In this document: piece after piece, positions 16,773-25,073 of the stretch
Numbering within the stretch: the stretch's first letter is position 1
How the letters are laid out: each line of letters starts with the position of its first letter
DNA from: Desulfobacca_B sp046538075
GTDB lineage: Bacteria; Desulfobacterota; Desulfobaccia; Desulfobaccales; Desulfobaccaceae
Direction: 5' to 3'
Assembly (NCBI GenBank): GCA_046538075.1
Contig: JBKHJN010000022.1
Coordinates: forward strand, 1-46,597
DNA: 46,597 nucleotides
Notes under the pieces: generated by a model
What the model was told of the DNA's origin: nothing
Database searches by the model: none
Seen by the model: only the letters and a program-made list of their open reading frames with translations
Translations under genes and position numbers: made by a program

Positions 16773-17513
16773 TTATTCGGGCAACAAACGTCCGGTTATT
16801 TTCCCAAAAGATAACACCCGGGTCCAGGCCTCAAGCGGCACTCGCTGGGGATCAAAAAGGATATGGACCATGCCCCGTTCATCTTCAAAGGCGCGGTTGC
16901 GGATTTCCACCACTATCTTGCGCCGGCCATGTTCGGTGGGGCCGATGTGGATATTGATGTCCTCCGGATGGGGATAAGGAATACCCGAAACCGTGATGGT
17001 CTCTCCTCCCTTTAGTTCGCCCAAGGCCCCCAGGCGGAAGTTATAGAACGCACTGATGGGATCGTAGATGGGCTCGTCCAGTGCTGTATGCCACTTGAGC
17101 TTCAGCGCGCCATCGCCGTCGCGCTGCCAGAGTTCCAGGCTATTCTGCTGGTGGTCAAAACGATATTCCTTGTAACGGTGGCGACCGCGCAGCCAGGATT
17201 CTTCCCGGTAGATCTCCGGCAGCAGCTTCCCCTGGTTATAGATCATTCGGGTGCAGTAGCAATCACGGCGGTGGGCGGTAAAAAAGCCCAGTATGCCCCG
17301 GGTGTGGCCGCTGATCTCCCCTTCATAACAGTCCGGCGCTAATTGCCTTAAGGTGATGTTAGCCCGGACCGCATCGCGCAGCATCAGCACGTCCACTGAG
17401 TAGTTTAAAGATTCCGGGGTGAGTTCGGCGGCTCTAATTACGTCCGGAGTGAGATAGACCGGTCCGGCCAGCCAGACCAACAGCCAGCAGGTGAGGTAGG
17501 AGCATCGTCTCAT
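16773..17513 (-). CDS. DUF3108 envelope protein
   Basis: The 246-residue product has an N-terminal hydrophobic segment (LTCWLLVWLAGPVYLTPDVIRA) that looks like a signal sequence. The body matches DUF3108: LNYSVDVLMLRDAVRANITL, GFFTAHRRDCY, IYREESWLRGRHRYKEYRFD, DPISAFYNFR and DINIHIG. The family is found in periplasmic beta-rich proteins of Gram-negative bacteria, with no assigned activity. Its start overlaps the stop of the J-domain gene by 4 bp (ATGA), so the two are translationally coupled. Confidence 0.82.
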   Translation of the reverse strand: MRRCSYLTCWLLVWLAGPVYLTPDVIRAAELTPESLNYSVDVLMLRDAVRANITLRQLAPDCYEGEISGHTRGILGFFTAHRRDCYCTRMIYNQGKLLPEIYREESWLRGRHRYKEYRFDHQQNSLELWQRDGDGALKLKWHTALDEPIYDPISAFYNFRLGALGELKGGETITVSGIPYPHPEDINIHIGPTEHGRRKIVVEIRNRAFEDERGMVHILFDPQRVPLEAWTRVLSFGKITGRLLPE

Positions 17514-17848
17514 GATTGGCGACGCTTGGCGGATTTACGCCGAGGACGTTTGGACTTATCGGTTTCCCAAAGACCATCCTGGCCGAAATGTTTATGCCAC
17601 CATGTTTGGTAGTTGTCCTGAAGTTCAGCCGCTTCTTCGAGATGGTAACGATATTTTTCTAAAAATTGCAATATACAGTGGTAGGCCTCGTTGATCTCCT
17701 GCATGCGGACGTGGTATTCGGCGAGATTGTCCGGGGAAGCGGCATCAGGATGCCAGCGGCGAGCGGCCCGCCGATAAGCAGCCTGGATCTCTTTCCGGGT
17801 AGCTCTAATACCCAATCCTAATAATTGCCGGGCTTTTTCCAGGTTCAT
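17510..17848 (-). CDS. Small J-domain (DnaJ-like) protein
   Basis: A 112-residue protein consisting mainly of a J-domain: ATRKEIQAAYRRAARRWHPDAAS, with the HPD tripeptide at residues 33-35 that stimulates Hsp70 ATPase, then INEAYHCIL. It lacks the glycine-rich and zinc-finger regions of DnaJ and ends in a basic KRPRRKSAKRRQ tail. It overlaps the downstream DUF3108 gene by 4 bp, so it may assist export or folding of that product (inference). Confidence 0.87.
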   Translation of the reverse strand: MNLEKARQLLGLGIRATRKEIQAAYRRAARRWHPDAASPDNLAEYHVRMQEINEAYHCILQFLEKYRYHLEEAAELQDNYQTWWHKHFGQDGLWETDKSKRPRRKSAKRRQS

Positions 17849-18137
17849 AAATTTTCCCGAGGGGCTGAGCTTAAATCTTAGAAACGAAGCCGACCAGCAA
17901 AATATCTTGCCTGCTCAAGTATAGCAATAATATATATTATATGACCTGCTTTATAAAGGCGATAAAGAGAATTATTGCTTGTTAGCCGCTAAAATGTTAT
18001 TATTTACAATGAATTGGTTTATTTAGTTTTTAGTCAAATAATCCCAATCAAATTCTGAGCGACCATTGGTCCAACCTGGATGGCCACTGATAGAGGTCTG
18101 TTTTGACTAAAGCGGTCTGAAGGTTAACAGGAATAAG

Positions 18138-18695
18138 ATGAATTCTGTGCATCGATCAATTTCCATGAATGCCCTGGAATTCGATCAAACTCTGGAGCGT
18201 TTGACCGAGGAAATTCTGGCGCAGCAACCCGAACTGTCCCGGTTAGTGTTGGTAGGAATTCGCACCGGGGGAGCTTTTCTGGCGCAACGCCTGGGAGAAA
18301 AAATTCAGCAGCGGCATGATCTTAAGGTCCCGGTAGGGATTCTCGATATCACCCTGTACCGGGATGACTGGACCCGGATCAGCCACAAACCCCAGGTAGG
18401 CCGCACCGAGCTGAACTTTTCCATTGATGATCAGGATGTCGTCCTGGTGGATGATGTGTTGTTCACCGGCCGCACCGTCCGGGCGGCGCTCGATGCCCTG
18501 ATTGATTTCGGACGGCCCCGCCGAATCCGGCTGGCGGTGCTGGTAGATCGAGGCGGCCGGGAACTGCCTATCTGTCCTGATTTTGTCGGTCAAACTTTAA
18601 CTTTATCACGGGAGCAACGGGTCAACGTCTATTTTCGGGAACTGCACTTCCCGGACGAGGTGGCCATCGAATCTGCTGATCCAAACAAAGAATGA
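18138..18695 (+). CDS. pyrR: PyrR: pyrimidine operon regulator / uracil phosphoribosyltransferase
   Basis: The 185-residue protein contains the PRPP-binding motif VVLVDDVLFTGRTVRAALD (about residues 101-119) and LVLVGIRTGGAFLAQRL near the N-terminus. The C-terminal VLVDRGGRELPICPDFVG is characteristic of PyrR rather than ordinary UPRTase. PyrR binds pyr mRNA and has UPRT activity. No pyr biosynthetic gene or obvious attenuator is visible around it; instead it heads a five-gene run with two unknown proteins, YjbQ and a hydrolase. Ribosome site AGGAAT precedes the ATG. Next gene overlaps by 4 bp (ATGA). Confidence 0.92.
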   Translation: MNSVHRSISMNALEFDQTLERLTEEILAQQPELSRLVLVGIRTGGAFLAQRLGEKIQQRHDLKVPVGILDITLYRDDWTRISHKPQVGRTELNFSIDDQDVVLVDDVLFTGRTVRAALDALIDFGRPRRIRLAVLVDRGGRELPICPDFVGQTLTLSREQRVNVYFRELHFPDEVAIESADPNKE

Positions 18696-19945
18696 GAATG
18701 ACAGTGACCGACAAAAAATCTGCCAAAAAAATTAGGGAACTATCTTTAGCTGCCCTGGCCCCAGATTCTCAGGCGGCCTTAGAAGAACTCCTGGAAGGGG
18801 TGAATCGGGCCCTGGCAGCAGGGGCGGAAGTGGAAGCGGTGCTAGCAATTTTAGCCAGCCAGCCGCCCGGAGAGTTGGCCTGGGATCTGGCCCTGATTGC
18901 CAGGTTGGCCAAGATTGCCCATCCGGCCATACCCGAAGCCTTACAGCGCCATTTCGCTCCCGGACTGGACAAAGTCCGGCACAAGGCTTTAAAAAAGGCC
19001 TTTCACGAGCTGAAAACCAGGCAGGTAGCGGTTCCGGCGCTTCCGCCCCTGGTTGAACCCACTTCGGCTCGGCCCACGACCATGGTCCCCTCAGAATGCC
19101 ACCTAAGCGTGGTCGATAGCCATGGCAGTCGGATGGTCTTCCTCCAGGTGGCTAAAGAAGGTTTGGGCTTTAATGTATTGCAGGCCCTGATCAATGATCG
19201 CGACGGGCTTAAGGATTGTTATGTTCTTTCCCTAAGCAAAAAACGGCGCCGGGAATTGCTGGAAGAATACAACCAGGAGCAGATAGGCCAAATGGTCCCG
19301 GTGCCACCGGTCTACGGCCTGAAGCTGATAGAAGAGGCTTATTCTATCACCGCCGACCGCAATCAAGAGGGCCCGGCAACCTATGGGCGGGTCCGGGATC
19401 TCTTGCTGGAGCGGATTGACCTGGAGGCAGCCCCGGAGGTGGAGGACTTATTGCCGCCGATGGAGGAACCTGAGGTCAACCTCTATTTGGAAAAATCTCG
19501 GGATTTAGGTCTGGATGAGGCCTTTCAGACCTGGTTGCCCCACCCGGAGGACATGACCCCGTACATCCAGAAGTTGCGCCAGGTCGAGGAAAGTCCCCTC
19601 GTGCTTACGGAAGACCAAAAGCGGGACCGAATTGACGCGGTGATAGCCCAGGCAGTGGAAGAACTTTTTCCCCCGGAAGAGCGCCCCCGGCTGAGCCGGC
19701 GATTGCTGGAGATGGCGCATTTTCTGGATTGTTGCGGAAAACCGCAGGAGGCCCGCGTGGCTCAAGCGGTCGGGATAGATGTTAAGCGCCGGCGGGTAGT
19801 TCTGGAAGGAGAAAACCCCTTTCTGCTCGGGCTTATATGGCATTCCATCTTGGCCATCGCGGAATATTTCAAGGAAATTGAAGAAGCCGCCAAACAGCAA
19901 GAATTAATTAGCGCGCCCTCGGAACCCCTAATAACGGGGAGATAA
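18692..19945 (+). CDS. Conserved-looking protein of unknown function in the pyrR operon
   Basis: I do not recognise the family of this 417-residue protein. It is acidic and mostly helical, with an alanine/leucine-rich N-terminal 100 residues, a proline-rich linker (VPALPPLVEPTSARP, about residues 114-128) and a middle mixed domain starting LSVVDSHGSRMVFLQVAKEG. The C-terminus is helical (DAVIAQAVEELFPPEERPRLSRRLLEMAHFL). No signal peptide, membrane helix or nucleotide-binding loop is visible. It overlaps pyrR by 4 bp and ends 2 bp before yjbQ, so it is tightly co-expressed. A second in-frame ATG lies 6 bp downstream of the chosen start. Confidence 0.7.
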   Translation: MRMTVTDKKSAKKIRELSLAALAPDSQAALEELLEGVNRALAAGAEVEAVLAILASQPPGELAWDLALIARLAKIAHPAIPEALQRHFAPGLDKVRHKALKKAFHELKTRQVAVPALPPLVEPTSARPTTMVPSECHLSVVDSHGSRMVFLQVAKEGLGFNVLQALINDRDGLKDCYVLSLSKKRRRELLEEYNQEQIGQMVPVPPVYGLKLIEEAYSITADRNQEGPATYGRVRDLLLERIDLEAAPEVEDLLPPMEEPEVNLYLEKSRDLGLDEAFQTWLPHPEDMTPYIQKLRQVEESPLVLTEDQKRDRIDAVIAQAVEELFPPEERPRLSRRLLEMAHFLDCCGKPQEARVAQAVGIDVKRRRVVLEGENPFLLGLIWHSILAIAEYFKEIEEAAKQQELISAPSEPLITGR

Positions 19946-19947
19946 AG

Positions 19948-20346
19948 ATGATTCATACCTTATCAGTGCAGACCTCGGCTCAGACCGAATTGATCGATAT
20001 CACCCCCCAGGTCCAGGAAGTAGTCCGCCAAAACAATCTGAAGGAGGGGGTTTGCCATATCTTTGTTCCCCATACGACAGCCGCGGTGACCATCAACGAA
20101 AATGCCGATCCCAGTGTGAAGTCGGATATTTTAATGATCTTGAACAAATTGATCAGTCCCCAAGAGCCCTACCGCCATCTGGAGGGCAACTCCCCGGCCC
20201 ATATCAAGGCCAGTCTGATAGGCCCTCTGGAGACGGTGTTTATCGAAGATGGACGGCTGGTGCTGGGTACCTGGCAAGGAATTTTTTTCTGTGAATTTGA
20301 CGGCCCGAGGCGGCGCAAGTTCAACATCAAGTTGGTCCACGGGTGA
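19948..20346 (+). CDS. yjbQ: YjbQ / UPF0047 family protein
   Basis: The 132-residue protein is a full-length UPF0047 member: VPHTTAAVTINENADPSV, the conserved GNSPAHIKASLIG with its histidine, and GTWQGIFFCEFDGPRRR at the C-terminus. Members fold as a small beta-rich trimer; weak thiamine phosphate synthase activity has been reported for E. coli YjbQ, but the physiological role is unsettled. It starts 2 bp after the previous stop and has GGGGAGAT as ribosome site. Confidence 0.92.
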   Translation: MIHTLSVQTSAQTELIDITPQVQEVVRQNNLKEGVCHIFVPHTTAAVTINENADPSVKSDILMILNKLISPQEPYRHLEGNSPAHIKASLIGPLETVFIEDGRLVLGTWQGIFFCEFDGPRRRKFNIKLVHG

Positions 20347-20347
20347 T

Positions 20348-22135
20348 ATGCGCGGCAAAACCAAATATTTTTCGGAGGCCCGTTTGGGGGGCGAAATTAC
20401 CCTGAAGGCCATCCGGCTGGGGGAAAAAAAGATTCAGGATCGGAATCTGCTCAAAGAATTTTTAGAGTTGGTGCATATTAAAAAAGGACTGTTGGAACCT
20501 TATAATGCTGATTACCCCCTGATCGATGGCCGGGAGTTACTGCCTTCCTTTGAGATCAATTTTGCCGAATATAAGTTTTTACCCAGCTTCAGCATGGTGG
20601 TGTTTAACCGGGAGCTGGATTATCAGAATGAAGTCTTTCAATTCGACCGGCTCCATAGCATCACTGAGATGTTTCCCTCTGAGGCGGAACCGATGGCCAG
20701 CCGGAAACACGCCTCAACCCGGGAGCGGCTGAACCGGGAAAACTTGGAAAAAATCTTTCCCCACCTTCCCCCAGAGTTGCGCACCCGGTTTAAACAGCGA
20801 TATTCGAATCGAGATTTAACTGATCTGGCCCATTACGAACAGTTGCTGGACTTTGTCTTTCACATGGATCGGGCCCATGTAATTGCCCGGGATCCCCAGG
20901 GAGAATTTCGCTTTCTGGGCAGTTATGCCTCCTTTCCCTCGGAACTGGATAACGAACTCAAAACTTTTGGGCGGCGTCTGGGGAAGTTCAAGGCCAAAGA
21001 TAATGCCCGCTATGAGGCCAACCGCTATTTTGTCTATCACTTTCTGATGGAACTCTATGGCTTTCCCATCGCCTCTGAACGCCGCACCTCCAGCGCCCTC
21101 TTTGCCCGTAAATTAAGCCGGCTCAAGGAGCAATACCTCATCAAAGTATTAGGCAGTTCGGATCGAGTCATCACCAGCCTCTGCGGTTTTGAGCAGAAAC
21201 GCTTCCCCCTGGTTGAAAAGATGGCTTTGGTTCCGGTCCCCCGCGGCATGAAGGAAGAGCATAAGCAACTCAAGGAGCAGGGGTTTTACGTAGATGAGGC
21301 CCGGCGGGTAGTGATACTCAAAGTTAGTTATGTACAACACAAGTATAACAAAAATAACGTCCAGGCAGATCGGGCTTTATCTGTAGTTAAGCAGGAAGTT
21401 ATTCATCCCCTTACCGGGAAAATGGAAGCCGGATTTAATATTCTCAAAGATTCACGTAGTTTTTTGATCGATCTCAATGACATTGTAAGAGGGGAATATA
21501 AAGGAAGCATTTCTTATAAACGCTGGGGCCAGATCAATTCTACCAAAACCCATGATGACCGGCTGAAGTTTCTCTATGCCTGGCTAAGCAAAAATCAACG
21601 CCGTATTACCGGTTATAGTAAAGATTTTTTTGAAGATATCCGGAAGGTGCTCAACAGTTATATCCTTAACCCGGATTATCATCTCTATTTTAAAAAATAC
21701 CCGCAATTACACCGGGAGGTCCTGGGAAAAATCAGCTATCTTAAGCAGGCCCATCAGGTACAGCATCTGGAAAAGCTGGTCCAACGGCGGCCGCCCTATA
21801 ACCGCCGCTTAACACTGGTGAAGTTATTGGCCCTGGTATTAGAATACATTGAGGAAAACCTGGACGAAATCCCCCATTATTACGACGACCTCTATGATAA
21901 ATTTGACAATATTTTTGACCAACTCCTCGCCCACCCTTATATTAAAAGATTAAATAATTTAAAGAGGGCACCGGATCAACCCTATCAGCGCAAGCTCTGG
22001 AAGATGCTTAACAGACTCAAGAAATTAAAAGAAGATCTGGACCACGATTATCACCGGGTCAAGCAGGCGGGGGAAACCGGCACTTTTACCCACTTTCTCT
22101 TCCATGAATCTTTGGATGCCCACAGTTCTCAGTGA
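20348..22135 (+). CDS. Large protein of unknown function in the pyrR operon
   Basis: This 595-residue protein is not recognised. I place the start at ATG 20348, directly after the yjbQ stop. An upstream in-frame ATG at 20249 would lie inside yjbQ. The product is strongly charged and rich in Lys, Arg, Tyr and Phe. It contains paired basic-aromatic segments such as YSNRDLTDLAHYEQLLDF and RYEANRYFVYHFLMELYG. The C-terminal 150 residues look like an extended helical or coiled region (YIEENLDEIPHYYDDLYDKF, KLWKMLNRLKKLKEDL). There is no signal peptide or obvious catalytic motif. Its position between yjbQ and a hydrolase, with overlaps on both sides, argues for a shared role. Confidence 0.68.
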   Translation: MRGKTKYFSEARLGGEITLKAIRLGEKKIQDRNLLKEFLELVHIKKGLLEPYNADYPLIDGRELLPSFEINFAEYKFLPSFSMVVFNRELDYQNEVFQFDRLHSITEMFPSEAEPMASRKHASTRERLNRENLEKIFPHLPPELRTRFKQRYSNRDLTDLAHYEQLLDFVFHMDRAHVIARDPQGEFRFLGSYASFPSELDNELKTFGRRLGKFKAKDNARYEANRYFVYHFLMELYGFPIASERRTSSALFARKLSRLKEQYLIKVLGSSDRVITSLCGFEQKRFPLVEKMALVPVPRGMKEEHKQLKEQGFYVDEARRVVILKVSYVQHKYNKNNVQADRALSVVKQEVIHPLTGKMEAGFNILKDSRSFLIDLNDIVRGEYKGSISYKRWGQINSTKTHDDRLKFLYAWLSKNQRRITGYSKDFFEDIRKVLNSYILNPDYHLYFKKYPQLHREVLGKISYLKQAHQVQHLEKLVQRRPPYNRRLTLVKLLALVLEYIEENLDEIPHYYDDLYDKFDNIFDQLLAHPYIKRLNNLKRAPDQPYQRKLWKMLNRLKKLKEDLDHDYHRVKQAGETGTFTHFLFHESLDAHSSQ

Positions 22136-22952
22136 GGAGTTCCACCAGCCGTCAAACTCAGGGGTCAGATGGCACTATCGGCAAGCCGGGCAAGGCCCCC
22201 ATCTGCTCTTGCTGCACGGCTTGGGAGCTTCGGTTTTTTCCTGGCGGCACAATCTGGATACCTTAGCCCGGTATTTTCGAGTCACTGCCCTGGATCTGAA
22301 AGGCTGCGGCGCCGCACCTGCAGCAATGGCTGACGAATTTAACTTAGAGGCCCTGGTGCAGGATGTATTAGATTTTATGGAGGCCATGGAGATCAAACGG
22401 GCTGCCCTGGCCGGTAATTCTTTAGGCGGCAGTGTGGCCCTGTTGCTGGCTCAACGTCGTCCGGAGCAATTTTCTGCCCTGATCCTGCTGGCCCCGGCGG
22501 TGATTACCAACCGGCTGCCCTGGATTATCTATCCCTTGAAGGTGCCGATAATTGGCTGTCTGGCCGCCCTGCTGATGGGTCCCTGGATTGTTCCGCTGGC
22601 CTTGCGCCTGGCCTATCATGATCACCGCTTGATTACTCCGGAAGTAATCGCTGGTTATGCACAGCCCCTGCGAAGTCCGAAAAAACGTCTGATCCTGCGG
22701 GCCCTTTGTCGAGGTCTGCATCCCTGGTCACCGGCCCGGGTGATGGCCCTGCTGGCCAGCGTCCGGCAGCCGACCGCGATTATCTGGGGAGAACAGGATC
22801 GCATCCTGCCTCCAGAACAGGCTGATTGGCTGCTGGAGCACCTCCCCCAGGCGGAGCTTTACTTACTTCCCGGCGTCGGGCATGCCCCCCAGGAGGAAGA
22901 GCCAAACCGGGTAAATAAAATAATCATTGATTTTTTGCACCAATCGTCCTAA
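22104..22952 (+). CDS. Alpha/beta-hydrolase fold protein
   Basis: The 282-residue protein has the oxyanion-hole segment LLLHGLGASVFSWR, the nucleophile elbow GNSLGG (about residue 108), the acid segment IIWGEQDRILPP and the catalytic histidine in GVGHAPQEEEP. A complete Ser-Asp-His triad is therefore visible. The central cap region is hydrophobic (PLKVPIIGCLAALLMGPWIVPLALRL), suggesting a lipid-like substrate or membrane contact. The start overlaps the upstream gene by 32 bp and has no strong ribosome site, implying coupled translation. Substrate cannot be assigned. Confidence 0.85.
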   Translation: MNLWMPTVLSEEFHQPSNSGVRWHYRQAGQGPHLLLLHGLGASVFSWRHNLDTLARYFRVTALDLKGCGAAPAAMADEFNLEALVQDVLDFMEAMEIKRAALAGNSLGGSVALLLAQRRPEQFSALILLAPAVITNRLPWIIYPLKVPIIGCLAALLMGPWIVPLALRLAYHDHRLITPEVIAGYAQPLRSPKKRLILRALCRGLHPWSPARVMALLASVRQPTAIIWGEQDRILPPEQADWLLEHLPQAELYLLPGVGHAPQEEEPNRVNKIIIDFLHQSS

Positions 22953-23048
22953 ATGAATAATTAGGCTCCGCCAGATCGGCGCGGCCATCAATAAAAGGAG
23001 GTGGGCCGTCAGCCTCTGGTCAGAAGGCGGGTAGGCCCAGAAATCGCT

Positions 23049-23282
23049 ATGAAAAGAAATATTATTCCCTTTGAGAAGGCCCAACGTTCAGTAAAGGAGG
23101 TCATCGAACGGTTCTATCAGGAAATGGACGACATCGAGGAGATCGTGGTGATCGCCAAAGACCGGGAGGGGGAATGGATTTTTGCCAATTCCGAACTGGA
23201 AAATGAATTGGAATGGATCGGCAGCTTATATAAATTTATCCATAAGGGTATCCTGGAGGACAGCGATGAGCTTTACTTTTAG
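23049..23282 (+). CDS. Small acidic protein of unknown function
   Basis: A 77-residue product beginning MKRNIIPFEKAQRSVKEVIERFYQEMDD. I prefer ATG 23049; the in-frame ATG at 23001 would add a basic stretch encoded by GC-rich spacer DNA. The sequence IEEIVVIAKDREGEWIFANSELENELEWIG suggests a strand-helix mixture. No family is recognised. It is on the same strand as the pyrR operon after a 96-bp gap. Confidence 0.5.
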   Translation: MKRNIIPFEKAQRSVKEVIERFYQEMDDIEEIVVIAKDREGEWIFANSELENELEWIGSLYKFIHKGILEDSDELYF

Positions 23283-23320
23283 ATAAAGTCCTGGGAGTTT
23301 CTTTAGGGCCGATCAAAAAT

Positions 23321-23350
23321 CAAGGGGAGAGAAAATGTTCTCTCCCCTTG
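23321..23350 (-). terminator. Intrinsic terminator of the accessory operon
   Basis: A perfect 10-bp stem CAAGGGGAGA/TCTCCCCTTG with a 10-nt loop is followed on the minus strand by ATTTTTGAT. It lies about 70 bp past the end of the 23417-23878 gene and would also stall readthrough from the opposite side. Confidence 0.6.
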
Positions 23351-23416
23351 GTTGTTAAAGACAATCTCCGAGCGCAATTATTGACCCAAAAGATCATTTT
23401 TAAAATTTATGATGAT

Positions 23417-23878
23417 TTATTTATCAGGATATTTAACAACTTGCATCCTCTCACATATCCTCATCCGGAAATCTCTCTTCATACCAGAGTTTCTCCTAAT
23501 TCTATCTATTTGCTTCTTCCCTTTATAAACCCAGATTTCAGAGTGACAATAATTATAATCTTCGGGAATATGCTCTATTTGAAAATCATATCGGTCCCCG
23601 GCACTTGACATCATAAAAGGAGGAACATCTTTTACCTTAAAGACCACATAACCTTGTTTTTTATAGCAAGGGAGGAGAATCCATTCAGGCTGACACCCAT
23701 GTTTCGATCTGTTGAGGGATTGATTAACCGATTTTATTTCAATTGGGATAATTAAATCTTCATGATACTCCTTGAATCGTATAAAAAGGTCCTCCTCGGG
23801 AGCGAAATCCTGATCCGGCTCTCTATTATTTCGGAGCATTCCTGCAGGAAGACAATCAAGAGACAAGCAATCAGACAT
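23417..23878 (-). CDS. Accessory operon gene 3, unknown function
   Basis: The 153-residue product is not recognised. It opens MSDCLSLDCLPAGMLRNN, contains PEEDLFIRFKEYHEDLIIPIEIKSVNQSLNRSKHG (part of which could be a strand-helix pair), and ends with a basic stretch RIRRNSGMKRDFRMRICERM. Six cysteines are spread over the length without a clear metal motif. It overlaps the preceding gene by 8 bp and is the last gene of the three-gene operon. Base composition is visibly more AT-rich than the neighbouring core genes. Confidence 0.6.
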   Translation of the reverse strand: MSDCLSLDCLPAGMLRNNREPDQDFAPEEDLFIRFKEYHEDLIIPIEIKSVNQSLNRSKHGCQPEWILLPCYKKQGYVVFKVKDVPPFMMSSAGDRYDFQIEHIPEDYNYCHSEIWVYKGKKQIDRIRRNSGMKRDFRMRICERMQVVKYPDK

Positions 23879-24401
23879 CGATAAAATCTCTTAGAGTTTC
23901 CAGGGCATCCTTGATTTCTTCTGTAGTTTCTCCAATCTCCCATATGTGCCGATATCCTTTCCTATCAGACATGGCCGCCCCTATTCCGCCTTCGTTATAA
24001 CACTCCACAAAGCCATATCTATTACCCTTGGCAAAGAATATCCCGATACCCTCTTCCGCCGAAGGCATTATTTTGGTAGGGACAAAGTCTATTTCATCCA
24101 ACACTATGAGGACATCCCAGGCATTTATGTAAGCCATATCATTTGGAGCAGCAGTGCCATAGCCGTCATAGTTATCAGGAAGGGCACGTATTTCCTTTAA
24201 TTTAGTTTGAAAATTTAGTAACCAGGAAGGGGTTAAATTATTAGTTAGCACTTCTTCGGTTGGTGTTATCTGGCAGCGTGTTTTAAGATCGTCCAAAACT
24301 GACTTAATAACGTATTTGCTTTTGGTTAAGCTATCACGACAAGCTTTGTAATGGTACCCTGGCAGTGTTTCAGAGGCATCATAAAAAAGTGGCATAGTCA
24401 T
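23871..24401 (-). CDS. Accessory operon gene 2, unknown function
   Basis: The 176-residue protein has a central block RALPDNYDGYGTAAPNDMAYINAWDVL followed by FVPTKIMPSAEEGIGIFFAKGNRYGFVECYNEGGIGAAM and a C-terminal EIKDALETLRDFI helix. I have the impression of a widespread accessory-genome family with this Y/W-(D/N)GYGA...PSAEGGIG pattern, but I know no function for it. No catalytic motif or membrane segment is visible. Its start codon overlaps the stop of gene 1 (TAATG), and its end overlaps gene 3 by 8 bp, so the three are co-translated. Confidence 0.68.
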   Translation of the reverse strand: MTMPLFYDASETLPGYHYKACRDSLTKSKYVIKSVLDDLKTRCQITPTEEVLTNNLTPSWLLNFQTKLKEIRALPDNYDGYGTAAPNDMAYINAWDVLIVLDEIDFVPTKIMPSAEEGIGIFFAKGNRYGFVECYNEGGIGAAMSDRKGYRHIWEIGETTEEIKDALETLRDFIDV

Positions 24402-24784
24402 TATTGAGCCTTCTCAGTTTGGATTTTTTGTGATTTTTCCTCATAACTGGCTATTTTATCGTCCAACCACTCGCGTATTCTTTTTGCAACTTCTACGCTC
24501 AACACAAGCTGAGCGTCAACCTCTCTTATCACGGAATCGCGAACGACTCGCATTTCTGTTATTTCTTCTCCAACTCTGCCCTCTGGTTCGAACTTCTTTA
24601 CAGTCCGCTTAGGTATTGGCCACCGTTCGCTAAACACTGACATATGAATAAAACCGGTTGGGGCATTGCCTCCCCAGACGCCGTCAACATGAATCACTCG
24701 GAATTGATTGCTTTTAATATAATCATATGAGATGGTGCCCTCATCTAAATCAACGCCCGGCACTTTCATTTTTTCCTCTGTCAT
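24401..24784 (-). CDS. Accessory operon gene 1, unknown function
   Basis: A 127-residue protein with NQFRVIHVDGVWGGNAPTGFIHMSVFSERWPIPK near the middle and a C-terminal helix ending RIREWLDDKIASYEEK. The N-FRVIHxDGxWGG pattern looks conserved in accessory regions, but I cannot name a family or activity. The ATG is preceded by AAAGGAGA, and an extended -10 promoter lies about 50 bp upstream. It leads the three-gene operon. Confidence 0.68.
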   Translation of the reverse strand: MTEEKMKVPGVDLDEGTISYDYIKSNQFRVIHVDGVWGGNAPTGFIHMSVFSERWPIPKRTVKKFEPEGRVGEEITEMRVVRDSVIREVDAQLVLSVEVAKRIREWLDDKIASYEEKSQKIQTEKAQ

Positions 24785-24834
24785 GGCCTATTCTCCTTTT
24801 CGGAGTTCCCATGGAAAAAATTAAATTTAAGAGA

Positions 24835-24843
24835 ATTATATCA
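24835..24843 (-). promoter_or_regulatory. Extended -10 promoter of the accessory operon
   Basis: On the minus strand TGATATAAT is a perfect extended -10 element, about 50 bp before the first gene of the accessory operon. No good -35 hexamer is present, as is usual for extended -10 promoters. Confidence 0.5.
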
Positions 24844-25000
24844 CAATGATGTATTTTCAGCTATCCAAATGAAAATCGCAAGCACATAAAGGAACCATGA
24901 GACAAAAGTACTCATTAAGGAAAATTAGAAGTGCAAATTCTTTTTATTTGTGACAGCGCGCAACTGATGGTAAAATTTTACACTTCTGTAGGGCAACTGT

Positions 25001-25033
25001 ATAAGGGAATGGCTCTCAGAACTTTTCCCTTAT
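25001..25033. terminator. Hairpin downstream of the PFOR gene
   Basis: A 9-bp stem ATAAGGGAA/TTCCCTTAT with a 15-nt loop lies 41 bp past the PFOR stop codon. The only T-run (TATTTTTTAG) is on the plus-strand side, so termination in the PFOR direction is uncertain. Confidence 0.3.
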
Positions 25034-25073
25034 CCGCTATTTTTTAGTCGGTTTTCATGCTCCGGTTGAAAAT

